Positions 17,326-25,419 of a stretch of DNA of 29,306 nucleotides are shown here, in pieces. This DNA is from a virus. The notes under the pieces were generated by a model that did not search any database, was not told the DNA's origin, and worked only from the letters and a program-made list of their open reading frames with translations. The stretch lies in IMG/VR virus record IMGVR_UViG_3300047330_000087, positions 1-29,306 of that record. One strand, written 5' to 3'. The position numbers were made by a program, and so were the translations under genes. Each line of letters begins with the position of its first letter. Within the stretch, counting starts at the first letter, position 1.

Positions 17326-17355
17326 CTGGTAAAAATCGGCATTACGTCTTACCAG
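17326..17355 (-). repeat. Inverted repeat at the phage/cassette junction
   Basis: CTGGTAA (17326-17332) and TTACCAG (17349-17355) form a perfect 7-bp inverted repeat with a 16-base loop. It lies in the 59-base gap between the chaperone end and the GTG start of the membrane protein. It could be an mRNA hairpin limiting expression of the cassette or a scar of its insertion; it lacks a T-run, so it is not a standard terminator. Confidence 0.4.
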
Positions 17356-17372
17356 GATTACGTTCTATTTCT

Positions 17373-17845
17373 TTACAACTCATCTCTCCAGCGCAATCGT
17401 TTCCAGTCAAACTGAAGTCCGTCGAGCCTGCCAAGAATGACGATATAGGCCGTCCGGCTTGCATCATCCAGCTCAAACGCAACGTTGTAAGGCACGCCGC
17501 TCTTGACCAAGTAAAGACAGTCAGCCAGCGCGGCGTGCCGGGCTAGTTTCCCGCTTCAGCAACCACCGCCGCCGTCGCCGGCCGCCGAATTGCCGTACCG
17601 ACAAGCATGACGCCATCTTCACCAAGCCGATCCAATAATGATTCTACCGCAGCTTCGCTCGCGGGAAAAGGGACTGGCACGTCATCTATCATTTCGACAG
17701 CCGCGGCAATTCTCGCGGCGGACAAATACGGGCCATTCAATGATAGTTCCGGCCCCAGCGCCTTATACAGCCGCAACGTCTCCAGCACGCCCACCTTCCG
17801 CAACGTCAGCCGCCGGCCGGCCTTATCCGTTATCACCCGTTCCAT
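17373..17845 (-). CDS. Tail assembly chaperone, long form by -1 frameshift
   Basis: Translation starts at 17845, runs 100 codons in the zero frame, slips back one base at GGGAAAC (17552-17546) and continues in the -1 frame to the TAA at 17373, giving a 157-aa product. The extension reads LARHAALADCLYLVKSG and onward to LRWRDEL, 57 residues with sensible coding character. This parallels lambda gpG/gpGT and the frameshifted chaperones of P2 and Mu. In those systems both forms coat the tape measure and recruit tube subunits. Here the next gene is not a tape measure, so the partner is unclear. The frameshift is predicted from sequence, not measured. Confidence 0.8.
17491..17552 (-). promoter_or_regulatory. 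-1 programmed frameshift signal
   Basis: On the minus strand the slippery heptamer G GGA AAC (17552-17546) is followed by a 6-nt spacer (17545-17540) and then a perfect 10-bp inverted repeat: GGCACGCCGC (17539-17530) and GCGGCGTGCC (17500-17491), with a 29-nt loop. The heptamer fits X XXY YYZ in the correct reading frame. The spacer length is that typical of stimulatory hairpins or pseudoknots. The zero-frame stop TAG is the codon right after the heptamer. Confidence 0.85.
17543..17845 (-). CDS. Tail assembly chaperone, short (zero-frame) form
   Basis: This 100-aa zero-frame product starts at the ATG that overlaps the tube stop (TGATG); a GTG one codon upstream is an alternative. It is small and helical (AARIAAAVEMIDDVPVPF, SEAAVESLLDRLGEDG), matching tail assembly chaperones that follow the tail tube gene in contractile and non-contractile phages. 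It ends with GCG GGA AAC TAG, the stop sitting immediately after the slippery heptamer. Most ribosomes are expected to stop here, a minority making the longer form. Confidence 0.85.
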   Translation of the reverse strand: MERVITDKAGRRLTLRKVGVLETLRLYKALGPELSLNGPYLSAARIAAAVEMIDDVPVPFPASEAAVESLLDRLGEDGVMLVGTAIRRPATAAVVAEAGN

Positions 17846-18273
17846 CACAGGCTCGCCCGGCTGGATGCGTAGAAAGATAATTTCTGCGCTACCGGCGCAT
17901 CCCCCCGGTACGCGCCGGCGGAGGTGAGTTTGAACACCACCCCGCTGAACTGATAGGTCGAGGTCGAGCCATCCGGTTCATTCACATATTGATACAACGT
18001 GCCCGCCGGGATCGACTGCCCGGCCAGATAGGCCTGCTCGATCGCGGCGATGAAATCATCCGCCGCCGGAGACCCGCGGTCCAGCGTAAACGTGCCGGAC
18101 CAGCCTTTCGGCAGTTCCGCCCCCAGTTGCACACCGTCCAGCCGGTCCACGCGGATCGCCATCGTCACCTGGTTCGCCTCAAACCCCGTCACATGCGCCA
18201 GATCCACCCGGCCGAACGGCCCCATCACCACAAGCTGGCAGTCACTGCCGATGGAAAACGTATTGTAAGGCAT
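17845..18273 (-). CDS. Tail tube protein
   Basis: This 142-aa protein follows the sheath gene, the standard place for the inner tube subunit. The sequence has tube-like beta-strand patterning (MPYNTFSIGSDCQLVVMG, FSGVVFKLTSAG) and a central helix (DDFIAAIEQAYLAG). The start at 18273 has AAGGAAGG upstream; the open frame continues to 18441 but that part lies in the sheath gene. The stop overlaps the chaperone start. Length and order agree with contractile-tail tube proteins, which stack into hexameric rings around the tape measure. Confidence 0.82.
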   Translation of the reverse strand: MPYNTFSIGSDCQLVVMGPFGRVDLAHVTGFEANQVTMAIRVDRLDGVQLGAELPKGWSGTFTLDRGSPAADDFIAAIEQAYLAGQSIPAGTLYQYVNEPDGSTSTYQFSGVVFKLTSAGAYRGDAPVAQKLSFYASSRASL

Positions 18274-18287
18274 TGCCCTGTCCTTCC

Positions 18288-19835
18288 TTAACTCGCCGCG
18301 GATTGCACGCTGACCTGCACGGTCTGGCCGCCCTGCACGTTGACGATGAATTTTTCGTTGATCGCCTGATATTGCACCTGCACGTCGGCCTGCACGTAAC
18401 CCAGGCTGGTCCGCGAAACCGGATTGTTCGTAATGTCGCACACCACCGCAAACGGCACCGCGCCCGTGGTGCTCCCCAGCAGCCCTTGGCTCAGCAACCC
18501 ATTCAGAAACGCCAGCAGCGTCGCTCGAATATTCTGAAACAATGTCGCGTTCACCAGCTGTCCCACGTAAATCCCCATGCCGGTGGAGAGTGTAGCGGCG
18601 ATGTAGTTTGTCAGCCTTGTGTAATTATCGCCGTTCGTTGACGGATTTGATGACGTGTTGAAGCCGCCACGCACCCCCCAATACGCGCCGCCCGGCTGCG
18701 GGTTCGCAATCACGTCAATTCCCACCGAGAGCAAAGCGGAGAGATCTGCGGTCGCATAGGTCGTTGCCGTGCCAGCGCCAGGCTGCCCGGATTTCTGCGT
18801 TCCCGTGACACCGTAAAGCTGCTTGTTCAGCGATGACTGCTCAGGCGACAAGTTAGCAAGCCGCCCCGCGACAAACCCTTGCGGCGACACCAGCCGCGTG
18901 ACTGCATTGGCTTGGTCGTACCAATACACCCAGTCGCCGAACATCAGCTTGGCCGCGTAGCTATCGATGCCGGCGGCGGTTTTTGTCGCCACCGCATTGG
19001 CAATGTTGTCGCCCGCCGGGCCGGTGCAAATCATGTAAACGCTTTCGGACACGCCGAACTCAACCTGAACGCTCCACTGCATCGAATCATCCGCATCCGC
19101 TAGCAACGCAATCGCGCAGCCCTGCCCGCGCAAAGCATACATACCCTGGCGCGGCACGGTATCCACACCCACCAAAATCGCCGCATCCACGCCGCCGGCA
19201 CCATCACTGCCGGGCGTACCCGCACTGAATGGAAACGCGCCGGCAACCGGCGTCGCGGTCACCGAAAGGTCAGAGGCAACCACCAGCTGTGAGGGGCCCC
19301 GCAACGCCCCATTCCCATTGTTCACGGCATTGGCAATGTTGCTCCAGAACGCCGCCCCGGTCCCGCCTATGTTGTTGAAGACCTCCGGACTTATCCCCGG
19401 CAGGGCGATGGCAAGCTGCCATGTATTCGCCGCCGAGCCGGGAGAAAACGTGAGCGTCAGTTGATTGCCCAGCGTGCCCGTGTAAAGTGCTGTAAACGCG
19501 ATCGCTCCAAATACGGTGAGCGACGCTGCCGTATCAGTGCCATCTGTCACCCGTACGCAACGAAAATTCGCGGCGCCCTGCTGCACCGCTGTCGCCACCT
19601 GCGTGCCCATGTCGTATTTGCGCGCCATCACCGGCCCAAACGCCGCGGCGTAATCTCCCATGCTGGCGCAGATCGTCGGCTCACCGACCGGCCCCCAACT
19701 GGCGGAGCCGACAACGCCCAATGTATCGGTCGGCACACCATTTAACAGAAGCGTCTGCGGTGCCACGATTTGCACATATAAATCCGGCACGATCAGCGCC
19801 GTCGTGTTCAAATTACCCTGGCTGAAAACCGGCAT
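18288..19835 (-). CDS. Contractile tail sheath protein
   Basis: This 515-aa protein has clear sheath features: an N-terminal segment GVVGSASWGPVGEPTICAS (residues ~40-58) with the following DYAAAFGP, and a C-terminal domain with NGLLSQGLLGSTTGAVPFAV and a beta-strand tail (YVQADVQVQYQAINEKFIVNVQ, quoted in part) that would donate strands to neighbouring subunits. It establishes that the tail is contractile. An upstream AAGGGG sits 8 bases before the ATG. The tube gene follows after 14 bases. Length is typical. Confidence 0.92.
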   Translation of the reverse strand: MPVFSQGNLNTTALIVPDLYVQIVAPQTLLLNGVPTDTLGVVGSASWGPVGEPTICASMGDYAAAFGPVMARKYDMGTQVATAVQQGAANFRCVRVTDGTDTAASLTVFGAIAFTALYTGTLGNQLTLTFSPGSAANTWQLAIALPGISPEVFNNIGGTGAAFWSNIANAVNNGNGALRGPSQLVVASDLSVTATPVAGAFPFSAGTPGSDGAGGVDAAILVGVDTVPRQGMYALRGQGCAIALLADADDSMQWSVQVEFGVSESVYMICTGPAGDNIANAVATKTAAGIDSYAAKLMFGDWVYWYDQANAVTRLVSPQGFVAGRLANLSPEQSSLNKQLYGVTGTQKSGQPGAGTATTYATADLSALLSVGIDVIANPQPGGAYWGVRGGFNTSSNPSTNGDNYTRLTNYIAATLSTGMGIYVGQLVNATLFQNIRATLLAFLNGLLSQGLLGSTTGAVPFAVVCDITNNPVSRTSLGYVQADVQVQYQAINEKFIVNVQGGQTVQVSVQSAAS

Positions 19836-19838
19836 GGC

Positions 19839-19979
19839 TCACGCCCCTTTCGCGCTCACGCGCACAACAAAGTTTTTCTCGGCACCCGCCAGGAGTCTGG
19901 CGATCGTGGCACTATCGGTAATCACATCGCCGCGCTTGAAGCCGCCGAACGGCCGCAGCACCACCAGATGAAACGCCAT
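19839..19979 (-). CDS. Conserved small phage protein before the sheath
   Basis: This 46-aa ORF (MAFHLVVLRPFGGFKRGDVI at the start) has a good Shine-Dalgarno (AAAGGA) and lies 10 bases after the preceding gene and 3 bases before the sheath. The 'VVLRPFGGFKRGDVITD' pattern is one I associate with small proteins found just ahead of sheath genes in related prophages. A longer open frame upstream (to 20159) overlaps the neighbouring gene and is not used. Function unknown; possibly a head-tail joining or tail accessory protein. Confidence 0.65.
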   Translation of the reverse strand: MAFHLVVLRPFGGFKRGDVITDSATIARLLAGAEKNFVVRVSAKGA

Positions 19980-19989
19980 TGTCTTTCCT

Positions 19990-20817
19990 TTAAACTTGGA
20001 GATTCTCAACAAATTCCGCATCCGCATAAAGACTCGCGGTGCCGAACAGCATCGCCGGCGTCGTTTGGGCCAGCGTGGTCGGGTACTCGGCGCTATAGAT
20101 GATGTCCCGGCGGTACAAAGTCGCATCCGCCGCGGTATCCTGGGCCTCGGTCCCCACAAAAATCAGCCGCGCGGACGAACCATCCGCGAGAGCGATGAAA
20201 TTTTGCCCCGCCAGCGCATTATCAATCACTGGCGCCACCGCATCGCGAGACGCCGGATCAGGGCACCACATAGAAATTTTGAAATCCTGCACTTGACGCT
20301 TGATCTCTTGCAAAGCGCCGGCTCCGTAAACCACCCGCGCCGTAAACATTGCGGCACCAGGCACGGTAATGGTCGTGCCGGTATAGTCCACCAGCCATCC
20401 CGCCACACGGAGCAGCGCCGCCAGGTTGCTCGCAACCGTTGCCGGCGTGTCATTCGCCTGGACGGCATAAGGAAACAACGCGCCGTTTACGGACACACCG
20501 GCCAATTGACCCACAGCGCAAGTGCCGTAGAACGTTGCGCTCTGCGCCGACAAAGTCACCGTCAACGTCGCCGGCACGGGCGCCACCGTCTGCCATAGTC
20601 GCGGATAACGTGTGACGTTTTTGATGGCGGTACCGCCCACCACCGACACGTTCACAATTCCCGCGGCCAAATCCGCATCCAGGGACGGCGCTGCCGGATA
20701 GCCGCGATAAATCCGGCACAGATTGGTAACCGCGCCCACTGCCGCGGTGCCGTTTGGATACAATGCATTCGCCACCAACGACGCAAGCGCCGTCTCGACA
20801 TCCGCCTGGTCCGCCAT
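19990..20817 (-). CDS. Neck/tail-terminator-region virion protein
   Basis: This 275-aa protein starts at the ATG overlapping the previous stop (TGATG at 20817). It has a mixed alpha/beta N-terminus (DVETALASLVANALYPNG) and a long beta-rich body. Its C-terminal part (LYRRDIIYSAEYPTTLAQTT) resembles proteins located between capsid and sheath in contractile phages that act as tail terminator or neck components. No recognised domain; position between the connectors and the sheath supports a head-tail joining role. Confidence 0.65.
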   Translation of the reverse strand: MADQADVETALASLVANALYPNGTAAVGAVTNLCRIYRGYPAAPSLDADLAAGIVNVSVVGGTAIKNVTRYPRLWQTVAPVPATLTVTLSAQSATFYGTCAVGQLAGVSVNGALFPYAVQANDTPATVASNLAALLRVAGWLVDYTGTTITVPGAAMFTARVVYGAGALQEIKRQVQDFKISMWCPDPASRDAVAPVIDNALAGQNFIALADGSSARLIFVGTEAQDTAADATLYRRDIIYSAEYPTTLAQTTPAMLFGTASLYADAEFVENLQV

Positions 20818-21461
20818 CAGCTGACGGCCTGTACCAAGGACAACCGCCAGACGCCGCTCACCAGCTCTGTTGCCGTCACAATAAACCGTTCCCCGCATTC
20901 ATTGCCGAGAATATCCGCGACCTGCGGCTGAACACACGGCACCGCCGGCAACAGCGCGGTGAAACCAGGGACTTTCGTGTCATCCGGCAGCCCCACCCGT
21001 GTACGGTCATCGATCCCGCCCCGCAGGAGACTGGCCGGAAAACAGGCGATCAGCACAGTCTCGGTGCCCGGCAAAACCGCACCATACGGATTTAAACCGG
21101 CCAGCACGGGTGAAGCCGGGCGCGCCAGACTGACGATGGCATTCGTCATCACCACCAGCATCGGCTTCGGCGGCTCGATCGCCGCGACAAACGCTACGCC
21201 CTCCGGCCCCACCAGGTAATCGCCCACCAGCAGGTAGCTCCAATCCGCCCAGGCCTGCCGGAACGGCACGCCAAAGCCGCTGGGGGCACCCACGCTGCCA
21301 CCTGGCAGCACATAGGCCACACTCAACTGTAGAAACCGGTTGGCAAGATCAATTGGCTTCGCCGGCCCATTTGGCCGGTACGCATCATGCACGAACCCGA
21401 CCCGGCGCGCGGCACAGCCAGCGCCATAGGCCAGCCGGTCCGCCACCTTTACACCGTCCAT
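20817..21461 (-). CDS. Head-tail joining region protein, unrecognised
   Basis: This 214-aa protein (from ATG 21461; an upstream TTG at 21473 would add four residues and overlap the previous gene) has no domain I recognise. It is mostly beta-rich with hydrophobic stretches such as VAFVAAIEPPKPMLVVM and a Cys-containing segment near the end (AVPCVQPQVADILGNECGE). It overlaps the next gene by one base and sits between head-completion-like and neck-like genes, so a structural role in the connector or neck is likely. Confidence 0.6.
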   Translation of the reverse strand: MDGVKVADRLAYGAGCAARRVGFVHDAYRPNGPAKPIDLANRFLQLSVAYVLPGGSVGAPSGFGVPFRQAWADWSYLLVGDYLVGPEGVAFVAAIEPPKPMLVVMTNAIVSLARPASPVLAGLNPYGAVLPGTETVLIACFPASLLRGGIDDRTRVGLPDDTKVPGFTALLPAVPCVQPQVADILGNECGERFIVTATELVSGVWRLSLVQAVS

Positions 21462-21465
21462 TTGC

Positions 21466-21861
21466 CTATACAATCAACGTGATGCCAGCATCCGCCAGCG
21501 CCGGCCCGGCCGGGACCCCCAGAAAGCCACACAACCGGCGCCGCCAGCTATCAAACAGATTGGTCCGGTCGCGCGTTTCATCGGCATTATGCGTCCACGC
21601 CGCGGCGCTCTCAGTATCAAGATTATCGGAAGTCGGCGGGATGGCCGACTCCAACATGTTTAGCGTCGTCAGATATTGCAAAGTGACGGCAATCTCTGCC
21701 GTGGAAAGATTGTTCATCCGGTATTCCAACGTGCCGTAGGCTTGAAAAAACCGCCATGAATCAAACCCAGCGGCACTCGCGCCATAAGCGGGATAGCCGC
21801 AGAACCGTCGAATGTCGGTCTTTTGTGAGTCGGTGAAAGACGTTGGAAGCGTACCGGACAT
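21466..21861 (-). CDS. Head-completion/adaptor-like protein
   Basis: This 131-aa protein is helical in character (SFTDSQKTDIRRFCGYPAYG at the start, RMNNLSTAEIAVTLQYLTTL in the middle, DSWRRRLCGFLGVPAGP near the end). Small helical proteins here, between decoration-like and neck genes, usually complete the connector below the portal. No motif allows a firm family name. It starts one base after the previous stop. Confidence 0.6.
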   Translation of the reverse strand: MSGTLPTSFTDSQKTDIRRFCGYPAYGASAAGFDSWRFFQAYGTLEYRMNNLSTAEIAVTLQYLTTLNMLESAIPPTSDNLDTESAAAWTHNADETRDRTNLFDSWRRRLCGFLGVPAGPALADAGITLIV

Positions 21862-21862
21862 C

Positions 21863-22171
21863 TCAATACGTGTCCCCGTCCCCGAGCGTGAAATACACGT
21901 TGCCCGTTCCAGCGGAGAGAATCACCGCCGCATGGCTGACGAAAGGACCAGCATCCACCAACACGCGGGCACCCGGCGGCAGCGGCGTATCCGCCGTCGT
22001 CGCTGTCAAACCCGCCGCGGCACCCAGGCGAAAAAATGCCGTGGCGCTGGATGCATTATAGACCAGGACAGCATGGCCGCCGCCCGCCAGTTGAACGCTG
22101 CCAGAACTCGTCGAGGCCGCCACACTAGCGGTGCCAGCGGGACGGAAAGGTTGGGTTGAACCGGTCGACAT
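21863..22171 (-). CDS. Small beta-rich capsid-associated protein (decoration-like)
   Basis: This 102-aa protein is Ala/Gly/Ser-rich and beta-patterned (VQLAGGGHAVLVYNASSATA, quoted in part; later NVYFTLGDGDTY). It lies 12 bases after the major capsid gene with GAGGAG 8 bases before its ATG. Position suggests a head decoration or fibre-like protein; no conserved domain recognised, and other head roles are possible. Confidence 0.55.
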   Translation of the reverse strand: MSTGSTQPFRPAGTASVAASTSSGSVQLAGGGHAVLVYNASSATAFFRLGAAAGLTATTADTPLPPGARVLVDAGPFVSHAAVILSAGTGNVYFTLGDGDTY

Positions 22172-22183
22172 TTGCGCCGCTCC

Positions 22184-23506
22184 TCAACCAATATGCTCGA
22201 GCATGACCGCGCGCTTATAGTTCGCGTTGGTCGCCGTCGGCACCGTCGTCGGCGTGGTTGTCGTATCGGATGGCGCGCAGAAACCGCCAATCCAATACCA
22301 GCTCTGCGCGATGATTTGCTGCAACCGGTCAATCGGCTCGCGCGTCACCATCGCGACATTGTCGATCACATTGACGAGGCTGTCCTTCGGCGCCACGTCG
22401 TCAGCCGCCATACCAGCAAAATCACCCTCGATGAGCGCTCCCTGGCCGCAAACGATCGGCCGCCGCACATACAACCCGGCAATGCTGGGCGAGGACTGCA
22501 CATAGGCTTCGGTGGTCGTTATAAAGCGCAGGCCTAGGAAATCACTCACCATCCCCTGCCGGAAGACGGGGTTCGAGGATGTCGCCCCAGTGAAAAGTTG
22601 CTTGAAATCCGGATCTGCAAATAGTTGTCGGGCGGAAACCGGGTCAAGATAACAATTATACACCCCATCCACCAACGGAACCGCATTGCGGCGCAAAAGC
22701 GCCACGGCGTCCAGAAGATTTCCCATCGTCAACGTATCCGTGGCCTGCAGCGCCGCGGTCGTCGGCCGGTTCGCCGGCCGCACGATCGCGCTTGCCGTGG
22801 CCGCCTGCACCGCGTTCCCCAGCGTTCCGTCCGCAACCGTCACATTGCCAGAGAACAGCAGTTGGCCTGAAATTCCGCCCGGCGCCGTCGAAACGTTTGT
22901 AGCATCCGGCGTCACGCCAATCAGGCTATAAGCATCCAGCCCCACCGTCACGGTCATCGGGTAGGTTGCCGAAACGGACTGCTGCACACCGTTGACAAAC
23001 ACCGTTTGAAAACCGCGCACATCGTCAACCTCGATGCTCGGAGCTGCGCTTCCCAACGTCGTGATCACGCGCGTGTTGCCACCAAAATACGGGGCGAACA
23101 AAGCATTGCGCGCCAACTCATCAAGGCTGCGTGCCGCCTGCTCACCATTGGTGGCGGCATTCTGCAAGAATTGGCTGGCGATACCGACGCGGCTCGTCAC
23201 CATATTCAGGTCCTGCGTCGCCGCGTAAAAATTGAGCGAGATCGTGTACTGTTCCACGCCCCAATTGGTCGAGGTCAGGCCGTTATCAAGATTGGTATTC
23301 GTCGCCGCTGCCAAAGGCACCGTAACGCTAGGTTTCAGACCGGCGCGCGTCTTCGTCAGCGTTTCGCCGATCCCAACGGCAAAATCCTCACGGTCCGCGA
23401 TCAGACGATAGCCAAGCCGGGACTTCAGCGCCGTCTCAAACTCACGCTCAAGAAAACCCTGCTGAATAATGGGCTGCAGCGCAGCCGGGAAATTCTGAAT
23501 ACCCAT
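22184..23506 (-). CDS. Major capsid protein
   Basis: This 440-aa protein follows the scaffold-like gene and is preceded by GAGAGG 8 bases before its ATG. Its N-terminal part (LGYRLIADREDFAVGIGETL, with an upstream helical segment) and the later NAVPLVDGVYNCYLDPVSARQLF and DFLGLRFITTTEAYV segments fit HK97-fold major capsid proteins, where the latter correspond to P-domain and E-loop/A-domain strands. Order portal-scaffold-capsid is canonical. The fold is inferred from length, order and patterns, not from a search. Confidence 0.85.
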   Translation of the reverse strand: MGIQNFPAALQPIIQQGFLEREFETALKSRLGYRLIADREDFAVGIGETLTKTRAGLKPSVTVPLAAATNTNLDNGLTSTNWGVEQYTISLNFYAATQDLNMVTSRVGIASQFLQNAATNGEQAARSLDELARNALFAPYFGGNTRVITTLGSAAPSIEVDDVRGFQTVFVNGVQQSVSATYPMTVTVGLDAYSLIGVTPDATNVSTAPGGISGQLLFSGNVTVADGTLGNAVQAATASAIVRPANRPTTAALQATDTLTMGNLLDAVALLRRNAVPLVDGVYNCYLDPVSARQLFADPDFKQLFTGATSSNPVFRQGMVSDFLGLRFITTTEAYVQSSPSIAGLYVRRPIVCGQGALIEGDFAGMAADDVAPKDSLVNVIDNVAMVTREPIDRLQQIIAQSWYWIGGFCAPSDTTTTPTTVPTATNANYKRAVMLEHIG

Positions 23507-23613
23507 CAGACAAACCTCTCGATGTTAGGAGACCCACACGCAAACCCGCGTCATTGACGGCCCAGGACTCCGGGACGAAAACGCAACGCTCCGATAGTTT
23601 CAAAACCGCGGCT

Positions 23614-24006
23614 TCAACGCCGCCGTAGCAGCGCCGCCCTCGCCTGCAGCCATTCTTCATGGCTCAACTCATTGGCATGGCGCGTCCGCGGCGGCTCCGG
23701 CCGTGGCGGATTTGCCGCCGCGGAGGAAGATGCGGGTCCGGCAAACAGCCACGGCTTCGCACGCTTCAACTTGCCCAGAATAGCAGCGGCATCCACAACC
23801 TCGCCATTCGCGCCCAGCCGGATCTCAGACGTATCAAGCAACTTCAATCCGTCCAGATCGACCATACCCGCACGAATTGCTTCCGCCTTCAGCTCAGCGC
23901 GGATCAAACGCGAATCGGCCTCAGCCTGCGTGCGTGCCAGCGCGGCTTCCGCCGTTTCGGCACGCAATTGCCAGTTTTCGGCCGCCTCGTCGGACTCTTC
24001 GGTCAT
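23614..24006 (-). CDS. Capsid scaffolding-like protein
   Basis: This 130-aa acidic/helical protein begins with a heptad-like helix (AAENWQLRAETAEAALARTQ) and has a Pro-rich linker and basic C-terminus (EEWLQARAALLRRR), a classic layout for internal scaffolding proteins. It overlaps the portal gene by ATGA. A 107-base gap separates it from the capsid gene. It would guide procapsid assembly and is normally expelled or degraded. A protease domain is absent. Confidence 0.75.
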   Translation of the reverse strand: MTEESDEAAENWQLRAETAEAALARTQAEADSRLIRAELKAEAIRAGMVDLDGLKLLDTSEIRLGANGEVVDAAAILGKLKRAKPWLFAGPASSSAAANPPRPEPPRTRHANELSHEEWLQARAALLRRR

Positions 24007-25397
24007 GGTGTATCCTGGTCAATGGCGTTGAGTTCCGCCTGCACGTCGCTAATGCCGTTCGCCGCGGCCAGCACTTTCACCCCGCTCTCCTGCGAGAGTT
24101 GGCCGGCACTTGTCAGCGTCGCAATCGCCTGCGCTTCCTTCAGCCTGTCATCCGCGGAAAGCGGATACCATCGGGGCCACCGCAACGTCAGGCTCTGCGT
24201 TGGATCTAATGATGGCACCGGGCGGCCCATAACGATCAACGGGAAAATCCGCGACGCCTGAACGACCATTTTCAACAGCGCCAATACGCCGCCATCGCCA
24301 TATGAAATCCGCAGATTATCCGCGAGCCAGATCAGGCCCTGGTTCATCAACTCCAGCGCCCTGCCGGATTGCGCCACGGTCAGCCGGTCAGCACTGGCAC
24401 GGTTGCCATGCACCGCCTCCAGAGCAAACTCCCGCAAGGTCCGCACATAAGATATCACGGCCTCGCAAGCCGTCCCGCCAATCTCCAACAGCTTCGCGTC
24501 GCCTTTTTCGGAGACAACTAAAGCATTGCCGGCACCTTTTACAATCTCTGTATCGCTGGATGCCGGCTCCTTGATCAAGAGCGTGGGGTCGGAGCTGTAC
24601 TTCAGTCCACGTCCCGCCTGACTCAACTGGTAGTCAATCTCGATATTCGTTTCAATCGCAGCGCGAAATGTGCAGGCGCCGTCCACCCCGTCACCTCCGG
24701 GAAGATTACGTATCCATACCAGCGGCACAAAGCCCAAGCCGTGCACAACGGACCGCGTTTTGTCCCTCATCGGAACCGCGAGGGGGTCATTTACCGGCCA
24801 GGGAAGATACCAGGTTTCTGCGGTCGAATCCCACACCCTCTGAAACCAATAGACCGTCGCTGAATCGACATTGTCATAGCCTTGGGACAGCAAGTCGGCG
24901 CCTGTAACCTTATACTTTTCAGTCACGCGGCTCAATGTATCGGGTGCCAGAACATCCCAAACCGGCATTAGGTAAAGACTCTCAATCACGGAGAAGTATA
25001 TCCGCCCTTTGAGAACGCGCAAGAGAACCGCGACCGACCCAACCGATCCTCGGATCGCGGCATCGATCATCACCTCATTCAGCCGGGTTTCCCGCACAAT
25101 ATCGGCCAAAGTGGCGGCCAAAGCACCGTCGGCACAATCTATCGTCGGAAAATGGGCGGCACTAAAAAGTAGCGCCACTGAATCTTCAACGACAACCCGG
25201 CACAAGCCATAACGAACCGACGGCCGGCGCATCCGCAAGGGCACATACTCTCCAGCGCCATTTCGCTCCTCATGAAATTGATACGGCAAGCCGTCGTAGA
25301 TCGTGCCATCTAGAACGCGGCGCAAAATATCCAGCCACCTCGCGCGTGCGGGCGTCGCGCTATCGGCTGGCACCGTATCGCAGATCGTTTGGAACAT
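24003..25397 (-). CDS. Portal protein
   Basis: This 464-aa protein sits between terminase and scaffold, the portal position, and has portal-like sequence throughout: an N-terminal part (LDGTIYDGLPYQFHEERN), a wing region with beta strands and a helical stem with Asn/Arg (VHGNRASADRLTVAQSGRAL at ~340-360). Its C-terminal helix is (AQAIATLTSAGQLSQESGVK). The dodecameric portal is the DNA entry channel and terminase docking site. GAGG lies four bases before the ATG. Length and order agree; the specific portal family (SPP1-like) is tentative. Confidence 0.85.
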   Translation of the reverse strand: MFQTICDTVPADSATPARARWLDILRRVLDGTIYDGLPYQFHEERNGAGEYVPLRMRRPSVRYGLCRVVVEDSVALLFSAAHFPTIDCADGALAATLADIVRETRLNEVMIDAAIRGSVGSVAVLLRVLKGRIYFSVIESLYLMPVWDVLAPDTLSRVTEKYKVTGADLLSQGYDNVDSATVYWFQRVWDSTAETWYLPWPVNDPLAVPMRDKTRSVVHGLGFVPLVWIRNLPGGDGVDGACTFRAAIETNIEIDYQLSQAGRGLKYSSDPTLLIKEPASSDTEIVKGAGNALVVSEKGDAKLLEIGGTACEAVISYVRTLREFALEAVHGNRASADRLTVAQSGRALELMNQGLIWLADNLRISYGDGGVLALLKMVVQASRIFPLIVMGRPVPSLDPTQSLTLRWPRWYPLSADDRLKEAQAIATLTSAGQLSQESGVKVLAAANGISDVQAELNAIDQDTP

Positions 25398-25419
25398 GCT
25401 GCCTCGCGGGGTAGAAGTG

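Noticed and set aside
17373-17545. Reading the second chaperone frame as a sequencing error or independent gene
   Set aside because: There is no start codon context for it, and the in-frame slippery heptamer plus spaced perfect stem explain it as programmed frameshifting.
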